A stretch of DNA of 64,000 bases from Lentzea kentuckyensis (GTDB lineage: Bacteria; Actinomycetota; Actinomycetes; Mycobacteriales; Pseudonocardiaceae), in assembly GCF_002150765.1 (NCBI RefSeq), contig NZ_MUYM01000063.1, positions 1,484-65,483 of the forward strand, given 5' to 3'. The position numbers were made by a program, and so were the translations under genes. Below, one piece after another: positions 57,921-64,000 of this stretch; the first letter of the stretch is position 1; every line of letters starts with the position of its first letter. The notes beneath the pieces are model-generated. The model was given only the letters and a program-made list of their open reading frames with translations. It ran no database searches and had not been told where the DNA came from.

Positions 57921-59963
57921 ATGATCCCCGAAGTCGAAAGAGCGCTGCGCGGAACGCCGACCAGGTTGGCGTTCCGCGCGCTCTGTGCTGCCGTGACGAG
58001 AGCCGGCGCGGAACCGGGACTCCTTGCGTGGTGCGAAGAACAACTCTCCTCGTGGCCGGACGAGACGCGTCGGGCGCCGTGGTCCTGGACGGCCGCACTG
58101 GAGTCCGGTTTCACCAAACCGGTGTGGGGGCTGGTTCGTTCGCTCGATCTCCGCCGCGACCACAACGGGCTGCGCAAGCTGTCCATGCCGGATCCGCGCG
58201 CCCGTGCGGAGGTTCGTGCCGTGAGTCATTTGGTGCTCGCCTGGTACGACAACGAGCAAATGGCGGCCCTCGCGGAGTTCGCCGACCACTGGGAACAGCT
58301 GCGCTCCGTGGAGTTCAGCGGGCTGTCCGAGCTCAACGCCGCCGCGCTCGCCCGGTTCGCGTCCGGTGAGGCGGTCACGCGACTGGAGTCGCTCGTGGCC
58401 GTGCGGGTGTGGGACAGCCTGTGGTACTTCGAGATTCCGCCGATCCTGATCGACCGGCCGACCCGGCTGCGGCACGCCGGCCTGCGCGCACCCGACCTGA
58501 TTCACCTGCTGCGCAACGATCTGGCGCCGGACCTGACCTCCGCCGAGGTGCTCGTGGCGAGCCTCGAGGAGGCTCGTGAGCTGGCCGGCTGCCCGCAGCT
58601 GGCCGCACTGGACCGGCTCGCGATCGGCTTCCGCTGCGGCCGCGACGGCAAGTCGCCGCTGTGGAAGTCGTTCTTCGGCAACGTCATCGAGGCAGACGAC
58701 GTCGCGTGCGAGGAGTTCTTCTCCAGCGCGAAACTCACGAACCTGCGCAGCCTGACGGTCCACGGCACCTCCCTGGGGATGGGCCGGGAAGGACTCGGCG
58801 CGCGAGGTGCCGAGGCGATCGCGGGCAGCGGTGTCGTGGAGCAGCTTGTCGAGCTGACCCTCAAAACCCTTCCTGTCGGCGACGCGGCGATCGCCCGTGT
58901 GCTCGGCGCCGTCGATCCCGCCGTCGTCGAGAAGATCGTGCTGGCCGACCTCGTCGCCACCGACCGCGCCGCTTCGGCGTTCAACACGGAGTTTCCCCGG
59001 CTGCGCCACCTCGACCTCAGCGAGAACAAGCTCGGTGCGGAAGGTGTGCGGACACTGCTCGCCGCGCGCATGCCCGCACTCGAACACCTCGACCTCAGCG
59101 GTGGTAGCGGTGGTTCGCCGCACTACAGCCGTGGGGACGTGCAACCGGTCGGGGACGCGGGGGCGGAAGCCGTCGCACGGTCGGGTCTTGCCCTGAAGAC
59201 GCTGAACCTGTCCGCGACCGGGCTCACCAGGACGGGACTGAGCGCGGTGCTGGAGCTGCCGCTGGAAACCCTGCTCGTGTCCGGCAATCCACTGGGCGGC
59301 CTGCCTTCCGTGCCGGACGCGGTGGCGTGGCGGAGCCTGCGCACGTGGCGTGTGGACGACTGCGCGCTCGGCGACGCCGACATCGCCCTGCTGCCGGTGG
59401 TGGCCCCGATGCTCGACAGCCTTTCGTTGTCCTACAACAACATCGGTTCGAACGGGGCCCGCGCGCTCGCCGAGTGGCCGGTGTTGCCGCAGCTGTGGGA
59501 GCTCGGCCTGCACGACCACGTCATCGGTGACGACGGTCTGGTGGATCTCGCCCGATCCCGTGCGGCACAGCGGTTGCTGGAACTCGACCTGGAACAGGAC
59601 GTCTGGACCGCGAACCACCGCCGCAACAGCGCGTCGCTGCCGGCCGAGGTGGTGGCCGAGGAGTCGTTCCCGAACCTCGACGCGATGTTCCTCGGTGTCA
59701 TCGACGGCTATCACGGCTCTCGCTCGTCCTGCGGATTTCCCGCCGAGCGGCACGAGGAGCTGATCAGGACCGGGCGGCCGGAGCTGGTCGCGTTCCTCGA
59801 TCACGTCGAGCCCCACGAGCTGGATCCGGACGAGAATCCGGATCCGGACCCGCCCTCGAAGGACTTCCGCGCCGATCGCGCCGAGAAGTACGAGAAGGAC
59901 TTCACCGACGCCGTGGAGTTCGCTCGCCGGATGCTGTCGGACGACATCGGGTGGCCACCTTAG
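57921..59963 (+). CDS. Leucine-rich-repeat (RNI-like) protein
   Basis: 680 residues without signal peptide. Residues 300-560 hold a run of LRR units of the ribonuclease-inhibitor type: LRHLDLSENKLGAEGVRTLL, LEHLDLSG, LKTLNLSATGLTRTGLSAVL, DSLSLSYNNIGSNGARAL. The N-terminal 280 residues are helical with weaker repeats; the last 70 are acidic (ELDPDENPDPDPP). Cytosolic LRR proteins bind other proteins. No effector or kinase domain is attached. Starts nine bases after the VOC2 stop. Confidence 0.82.
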   Translation: MIPEVERALRGTPTRLAFRALCAAVTRAGAEPGLLAWCEEQLSSWPDETRRAPWSWTAALESGFTKPVWGLVRSLDLRRDHNGLRKLSMPDPRARAEVRAVSHLVLAWYDNEQMAALAEFADHWEQLRSVEFSGLSELNAAALARFASGEAVTRLESLVAVRVWDSLWYFEIPPILIDRPTRLRHAGLRAPDLIHLLRNDLAPDLTSAEVLVASLEEARELAGCPQLAALDRLAIGFRCGRDGKSPLWKSFFGNVIEADDVACEEFFSSAKLTNLRSLTVHGTSLGMGREGLGARGAEAIAGSGVVEQLVELTLKTLPVGDAAIARVLGAVDPAVVEKIVLADLVATDRAASAFNTEFPRLRHLDLSENKLGAEGVRTLLAARMPALEHLDLSGGSGGSPHYSRGDVQPVGDAGAEAVARSGLALKTLNLSATGLTRTGLSAVLELPLETLLVSGNPLGGLPSVPDAVAWRSLRTWRVDDCALGDADIALLPVVAPMLDSLSLSYNNIGSNGARALAEWPVLPQLWELGLHDHVIGDDGLVDLARSRAAQRLLELDLEQDVWTANHRRNSASLPAEVVAEESFPNLDAMFLGVIDGYHGSRSSCGFPAERHEELIRTGRPELVAFLDHVEPHELDPDENPDPDPPSKDFRADRAEKYEKDFTDAVEFARRMLSDDIGWPP

Positions 59964-60029
59964 GGGTCGTCCCTGATGTGTCGGGGCGTTCGCGCCGCTT
60001 ACCTTCCTTCGCAAGCGAGGGAGGCCGCG

Positions 60030-60998
60030 ATGAAGGCGATCGTCCAGGACAGATACGGCTCGGCGGACGTGTTGGAGCTGCGCGAGGTCGAACGGCCCGT
60101 ACCGGCGGCCGGTGAGGTGCTGGTACGGGTGCGGGCGTCGTCGGTGAACGCCGCCGACTGGCACATCATGCGCGGCGACCCGTACTTCGCCCGGCTGTTC
60201 CTCGGGCTGCGCGGGCCGAGGGCGCGGATTCGCGGCCGGGACTTCGCGGGCGTGATCGAGGCCGTCGGGTCAGGGGTGAGCGGGATGCTGCAGGTGGGGG
60301 ACGAGGTGTTCGGCGAGGTCGAGGGGTCCTTCGCCGAGTACGTCCGGGTGCCCGCGGCGTTGGTGGAGCGCAAGCCGGTGAACCTGACGTTCGAGCAGGC
60401 GGCGACGCTGCCGCTGGCGGGCAACACCGCGTGGATGGGCCTGCGCGACCTGCAGGCCGGGCAGCAGGTGCTGATCAACGGCGCGTCCGGCGGCGTCGGG
60501 CTGCTGGCGGTGCAGATCGCCAAGGCGCGCAAGGCGATCGTGACCGCGGTGTGCAGCACGCGCAACGTCGAGCAGGTCCGTTCGGTGGGCGCGGACGTGG
60601 TGATCGACTACAAGACCGCGGACTTCGCCAGCGGTGGTGAGCGGTACGACGTGATCTTCGACCTGGTCGGCAACCGGTCGATGAGCGAGTTGCGCGGCCT
60701 GCTCACCCCGGACGGCACGCTGGTGCTCTCCGGCGGCGGCAGCTTCACCGGCGGCGCGCTGTTCGGCCCGTACCGGTTGATCATCCAGGGCAAGGTGCTC
60801 GCGCCGTTCGCGCGGCAGCGGCTCGTGGTGCTGGAGACCAAGCCCAGCAAGGAGAACCTGGCCGCGTTGCGCGATCTGGCCGAGTCGGGACGGCTGGTGC
60901 CGGTGATCGAGCGGACCTACCCGCTGACCGACGCACCCGACGCGATCAGGCACGTCGAGTCGGCGCACGCGCGGGCCAAGATCGTGGTCACGGCCTGA
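60030..60998 (+). CDS. NAD(P)-dependent MDR oxidoreductase (quinone-oxidoreductase-like)
   Basis: 322 residues from ATG 60030 (GAGGGAGG upstream). MDR pattern: MKAIVQDRYGSADVLELREV, GRDFAGVIEAVGSGVSGM, and Rossmann motif NGASGGVGLLAVQIAK (near 155). Cys zinc ligands are absent, fitting the zinc-free zeta-crystallin/quinone reductase group. It reduces quinones or enones with NADPH. Not linked by overlap to its neighbours. Confidence 0.9.
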   Translation: MKAIVQDRYGSADVLELREVERPVPAAGEVLVRVRASSVNAADWHIMRGDPYFARLFLGLRGPRARIRGRDFAGVIEAVGSGVSGMLQVGDEVFGEVEGSFAEYVRVPAALVERKPVNLTFEQAATLPLAGNTAWMGLRDLQAGQQVLINGASGGVGLLAVQIAKARKAIVTAVCSTRNVEQVRSVGADVVIDYKTADFASGGERYDVIFDLVGNRSMSELRGLLTPDGTLVLSGGGSFTGGALFGPYRLIIQGKVLAPFARQRLVVLETKPSKENLAALRDLAESGRLVPVIERTYPLTDAPDAIRHVESAHARAKIVVTA

Positions 60999-61050
60999 AC
61001 GCGGAAATTCCCTGGCGCCGCAGGGCCCACGTGGACGACCATCCGCCCCC

Positions 61051-62490
61051 ATGGTCGAAGTACGAGTGGGCGGCGGAACGGTTCGAGGCGCTGAGGAAGC
61101 GGGCGTGGCGGTCTTTCGGGGCATCCCGTTCGCCGCGCCCCCGGTCGGCGCTCTGCGGTTCGCCGCACCCCGGCCGGCGCCGGCGTGGGAAGGCGTGCGG
61201 GACGCGCTGACGTTCGGCCCACCCCCGCCGCAGGCCGCCGTGTTCGGCATGGACGGGATGGGGCGGTCCGGCGACGACTGGCTGACCGTGAACGTCTGGT
61301 CGCCGGACGTGTCCGCCGCTCTGCCGGTCCTGGTGTGGATCCAGGGCGGTGCCTACACGATCGGGATGTCCGGTCTGCCCGAGTACGACGGCACACGGCT
61401 CGCGTTGGACGGCGTCGTGGTGGTGACGTTCAACTACCGCGTGGGCATGGAGGGCTTCGCGGCCATCGAGGGCGCTCCGGCGAACCGCGGCCTGCTGGAC
61501 CAGGTCGCGGCGCTGGAATGGGTGCGCGACAACATCCGCGGGTTCGGCGGTGACCCGGCCCGCGTGACGGTCTTCGGTCAGTCGGCGGGCGGTGGTTCGG
61601 TCGCCGCCCTGCTGGCCATGCCGCGGGCCGCCGGCCTGTTCCACCGGGCGGTGGCGAGCAGCGTGCCGGGCGTGTTCTTCACCCCGGAACTTGCCGCCGA
61701 CATCGCTTCCGTGTGCGCAGCCGAACTGGGCCTGCGCGCCACGGTCGAGGAACTGTCCACTGTGGACCCGGAGCTGCTGCCGATCGTGGGCGACGAGGTC
61801 ATGGCCAAGATCGGGCAGTTCGCCGATCGCTGGGGTCAGGCCGCGCACAAGGTGATCCCGTTCGCGCCGGTGGTGGACGGCGAGGTGCTGCCGGTGGTGC
61901 CGTGGGAGGGGCTGACCGGGGACGTCGACCTGATCGTCGGCCACACGCGCCACGAGCAGCGGCTGCTCACCATGCTGGAAGGACTGCTCGGCCAGGTCAC
62001 GCCCGCGCAGGCCGCGGCGGTGCGGGAGGTGTTCGCGCCGGGCCTCGAGTACCCGGAGATGGGCTCGGACGAGCTGTACGAGGTGATCGGCTCCGACTGG
62101 GTGTTCCGGATGCCGTCCCTGCACCTGGCCGAGGCGCAGGTCGCCGCGGGCGGCCGGGCGCACCTCTACGAGGTCACCTGGGAGCCGCCGGGCCGGTTCG
62201 GGGCGTGCCACGGGCTGGACGTGCCGCTGCTGTTCGGCAACCTGACGCAAGGGCAGACCGCGGGGGTGCTGGGCGAGGTCACCGCGGACACCGAGGCGCT
62301 GTCCGCCGCGCTGCGGGCGGCGTTGGTCGGGTTCGCCGCCGACGGTGACCCGGGATGGCCTTCGTACGACCCGGAAGCGCGGCTCACCCGGCTCTTCGAC
62401 GTGCCGGCGACCGTGGCCGCGTACCCGGAGGAGGAGTCCCGGCAGCTGTGGGCCTCGCACCGCTTCGCCGCGCTGCCCCTGCTGGAATAA
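61051..62490 (+). CDS. Type-B carboxylesterase
   Basis: 479 residues. Nucleophile GQSAGGGSVAALL (Ser near 181), FRGIPFAAPPVGALRF start, Glu in the middle and His in FGACHGLDVPLLFG near 388. A little shorter than the usual 500 residues, with no signal peptide, so cytosolic. Hydrolyses carboxylic esters, substrate unknown. The TPR-like gene starts 41 bases later. Confidence 0.9.
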   Translation: MVEVRVGGGTVRGAEEAGVAVFRGIPFAAPPVGALRFAAPRPAPAWEGVRDALTFGPPPPQAAVFGMDGMGRSGDDWLTVNVWSPDVSAALPVLVWIQGGAYTIGMSGLPEYDGTRLALDGVVVVTFNYRVGMEGFAAIEGAPANRGLLDQVAALEWVRDNIRGFGGDPARVTVFGQSAGGGSVAALLAMPRAAGLFHRAVASSVPGVFFTPELAADIASVCAAELGLRATVEELSTVDPELLPIVGDEVMAKIGQFADRWGQAAHKVIPFAPVVDGEVLPVVPWEGLTGDVDLIVGHTRHEQRLLTMLEGLLGQVTPAQAAAVREVFAPGLEYPEMGSDELYEVIGSDWVFRMPSLHLAEAQVAAGGRAHLYEVTWEPPGRFGACHGLDVPLLFGNLTQGQTAGVLGEVTADTEALSAALRAALVGFAADGDPGWPSYDPEARLTRLFDVPATVAAYPEEESRQLWASHRFAALPLLE

Positions 62491-62531
62491 CTCCTTGCGG
62501 AGGGCGTTGTACGCGTCCGGAAGGAGCTTCG

Positions 62532-62906
62532 ATGACAGACCGTTGGGTCACCGCCACGCACGTGTTCGACCCCAGGTACCGGGACACACCGGCCGGCAAG
62601 TGGGACCGGGCGCGGTTGCTGTTCGAGGCCAAGGACTACGCCAAGGCCGCGCAGCTGCTCGCCGAGGTCGCCGGGGAAGTGCCGTTCCAGGCGGACCTCT
62701 CCCTGCTGCTGGCCCGCGCCTACTACCACTCGGCGCAGCTGGGCAAGGCCGAGGCGCAGCTCCGCGTGATCGTGGACCGCGACCCGGTCGAGCACTACGC
62801 CCACCTGTTGCTCGGGCGCACGCTGGAACGGCAGGGCCGGCCGGAGGAGGCCGCGCCCTGGCTCCGGCTGGCCGCCGCGTTCGCCGGGGAACTAGCCGAC
62901 GTTTAG
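62532..62906 (+). CDS. Small TPR protein
   Basis: 124 residues from ATG 62532 (AAGGAG before it). Two or three TPR motifs: AKDYAKAAQLLAEVAGEVPFQ, LLLARAYYHSAQLGKAEAQLRVIV, HLLLGRTLERQGRPEEAAPWLRL. A protein-binding adapter of unknown partner. Its stop codon TAG 62904-62906 is the first three bases of the 167-bp palindromic element. Confidence 0.85.
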   Translation: MTDRWVTATHVFDPRYRDTPAGKWDRARLLFEAKDYAKAAQLLAEVAGEVPFQADLSLLLARAYYHSAQLGKAEAQLRVIVDRDPVEHYAHLLLGRTLERQGRPEEAAPWLRLAAAFAGELADV

Positions 62907-63070
62907 TGCCGTAACCGGCAGCCTTTGCCCCGTATTTCGGTGTCCAGACGGGTGGATCGCGGTGCCGGCCCCGCGTCCTCATCCTGGTTGGCTGCGGGTG
63001 CGGGGCCGGTGCCGCGAGGCGCCCTGCTGGGCGCCGGAAGACGCGGCGAAGGTTGCCGGTTACGGCACTA
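62904..63070. repeat. 167-bp long imperfect palindrome with inverted-repeat ends
   Basis: Left end TAGTGCCGTAACCGGCA and right end TGCCGGTTACGGCACTA are exact complements (17 bases), and 24 of the outer 26 pair. The arms keep pairing inward for about 75 bases with gaps in identity; the centre is TCATCCTGGTTGG. The element fills the gap between the TPR gene and the SDR gene and gives both of them their stop codons. Confidence 0.8.
62962..63033. repeat. Shared palindromic module, copy 2 (inside the 167-bp element)
   Basis: GTGCCGGCCCCGCG... to GTGCCGCGAGGCGCCCTGCTG, related to 53780-53853; the last 22 bases are identical in both. Confidence 0.65.
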
Positions 63071-64000
63071 GTTTCGCGAAGGTGCGCAACAGGCCCGGCG
63101 CGACCCGGCTCGCCAGCCGGGCCGCCTTCGCCTCCACCGTCACCGGCACCACCGGCCGGTTGCGGCGGACGGCGCGCACGATCTCCGCGGCCACGCCCTC
63201 GGGGCCGAAGCCGCGCCGGGCGTAGATGCGGGACGCGCGGTCCTGCTTGCGGCGTTCCTCGTCGGCGCTGACGCCGGAGAACGTCGTGGTCGCGGTGATG
63301 TTCGTGTTCACCAGGCCAGGGCAGATCGCGCTGACGCCGATGGCGTGCGGCGCGAGCTCGGCGCGCAGGCAGTCCGACAGCATGAACACCGCCGCCTTGC
63401 TGGTGGCGTACGCGGAGAGGATCTTCGACGGCAGATAGGCCGCCGCCGAGGACAGGTTCACGATGTGGCCGCCCTCTCCGCGTTCGACCATCAGCTCACC
63501 GAACGCCCGGCAGCCGTGCACGACGCCCCACAGGTTGACGTCCAGCACCCGTTGCCACTGCTCGGTCGACGTCGACAGGAACGACCCCGAGTGGCCGATA
63601 CCGGCGTTGTTGACGACGACATCGGGCACGCCGTGGTCGTCCGCGACCTGCCGCGCCCACGCGCGCACGGCTTCTTCCGACCGCACGTCGACCCCGTACG
63701 CGTGACCGTCGACCATCTCCGCGGTCTCCTTGGCCGCGGCGAAGTCCACATCGGACACCACCACTCGGGCGCCTGCTTCAGCGAACGCCACCGCGGTCGC
63801 CCGCCCGATGCCGCTGCCACCACCCGTGATCACGACCAGTTCGCGCGGGGGAGTGGCGTCCGCGACGAACTCGCTGATCATCCGGGCGAGCGGCACGGGG
63901 TGGCTGAGCGGCGCCCAGTGCCCGGCGGCGATCCTGCGCCGGCGCAGCGACGGCACCCAGCGCTCCAGGTCCAGTGGCTCGGTGCGGATGTAGCGGTCGC
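63060..64000 (-). CDS. SDR / hydrolase fusion (EphD-like), 5' end outside the window
   Basis: The SDR part is complete from about residue 40 of the visible frame: VITGGGSGIGRATAVAF cofactor motif, NNAGIGHSGS, catalytic SSAAAYLPS with Tyr-xxx-Lys as YATSK, and CPGLVNTNI. Upstream the frame stays open to 64000 and reads RYIRTEPLDLERWV and AGHWAPLSHPVPLARMISEFVAD, the end of an alpha/beta hydrolase domain. This is the EphD plan (epoxide hydrolase plus SDR). The last residues FAKLVP and stop lie in the palindromic element. Confidence 0.85.
   Translation of the reverse strand, partial: DRYIRTEPLDLERWVPSLRRRRIAAGHWAPLSHPVPLARMISEFVADATPPRELVVITGGGSGIGRATAVAFAEAGARVVVSDVDFAAAKETAEMVDGHAYGVDVRSEEAVRAWARQVADDHGVPDVVVNNAGIGHSGSFLSTSTEQWQRVLDVNLWGVVHGCRAFGELMVERGEGGHIVNLSSAAAYLPSKILSAYATSKAAVFMLSDCLRAELAPHAIGVSAICPGLVNTNITATTTFSGVSADEERRKQDRASRIYARRGFGPEGVAAEIVRAVRRNRPVVPVTVEAKAARLASRVAPGLLRTFAKLVP

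Noticed and set aside
57150..60164. 1004-codon minus-strand frame opposite VOC2 and the LRR gene
   Set aside because: Shadow; Arg/Val/Gly-rich without motif, and the plus-strand genes are convincing.
1..64000. CRISPR arrays, integrases, intact transposases, polyketide or peptide synthetase genes
   Set aside because: None seen on either strand; direct repeats found are coding linkers or palindromic elements, not spaced CRISPR repeats.

Overview
The window is high-GC DNA with actinomycete coding habits: frequent GTG starts, ATGA and GTGA start/stop overlaps, Tat and lipoprotein signals, ECF sigma factors, LAL-type LuxR regulators and streptogrisin-like proteases. Gene content fits a soil actinobacterium of the Pseudonocardiales type (Lentzea, Saccharothrix or Amycolatopsis-like). 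That placement is inference. I see about 60 genes, no rRNA, no convincing tRNA, no CRISPR array and no intact insertion sequence. The two ends cut a gene each: a 3' remnant at 1-72 and an EphD-like hydrolase/SDR fusion at 63060-64000.

Layout. 1-6445: a LAL regulator, a Tat-exported epoxide-hydrolase-like protein, a Tat-exported amidohydrolase and a solute-binding lipoprotein. 6493-13400: a GGDEF/EAL protein, an M28 peptidase, a membrane/PH-like/YbaB-like fusion, a PepSY transporter-like operon and a Cys-containing protein. 13383-18518: PadR regulator with divergent SnoaL-like gene, a Gln-substituted metzincin-like protein, a methyltransferase fused by drift to a dead nucleotidyltransferase, a 129-bp palindromic repeat and an adenosine-deaminase-like gene. 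18560-26737: a large secreted Ig-like protein, SGNH hydrolase, AraC, STAS protein, secreted esterase, macrodomain enzyme and LacI regulator.

26860-35086 is a compact operon: YtfQ/YtfR/YtfT/YjfF-like galactofuranose importer, a secreted GH2 glycosidase with two AbfB (CBM42) domains, and a secreted S1 protease, facing a LacI regulator across a CAACGTTG operator. I infer uptake and use of galactofuranose-containing glycans. 35166-38823 holds an FAD reductase, a Tat-exported polysaccharide-lyase-like protein, a small membrane/Cys-rich pair, and divergent RidA and HxlR genes. 38820-42332 is a stand-alone 1170-residue NACHT STAND NTPase, the best candidate for an immune (anti-phage) gene. Next to it an NmrA-like gene and a MarR gene share a perfect 22-bp palindrome.

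43941-45954 is an ECF42 sigma factor module (VOC, sigma, DGPF/YCII) with two matching TGTCGA-N17-CGTC promoters that predict the sigma factor's targets. 47680-51476 is a beta-ketoadipate operon (catC, thiolase, CoA transferase A and B) with a divergent IclR regulator and a TGTACGC-type operator. 52076-53770 is an ECF41 sigma factor followed by its predicted target oxidoreductase behind a TGTCACA-N16-TGTC promoter. The remainder (54012-64000) has a second LAL regulator, two VOC proteins, an LRR protein, a quinone-oxidoreductase-like enzyme, a carboxylesterase, a TPR protein and the SDR fusion.

Non-coding structure is unusually rich. A 129-bp CTAGTA...TACTAG palindromic element occurs twice (126 of 129 bases identical). 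A 167-bp long imperfect palindrome supplies the stop codons of two convergent genes, and its inner module recurs at 53780. There are also perfect long hairpins at several gene ends, and a 77-bp tandem duplication at the left edge.
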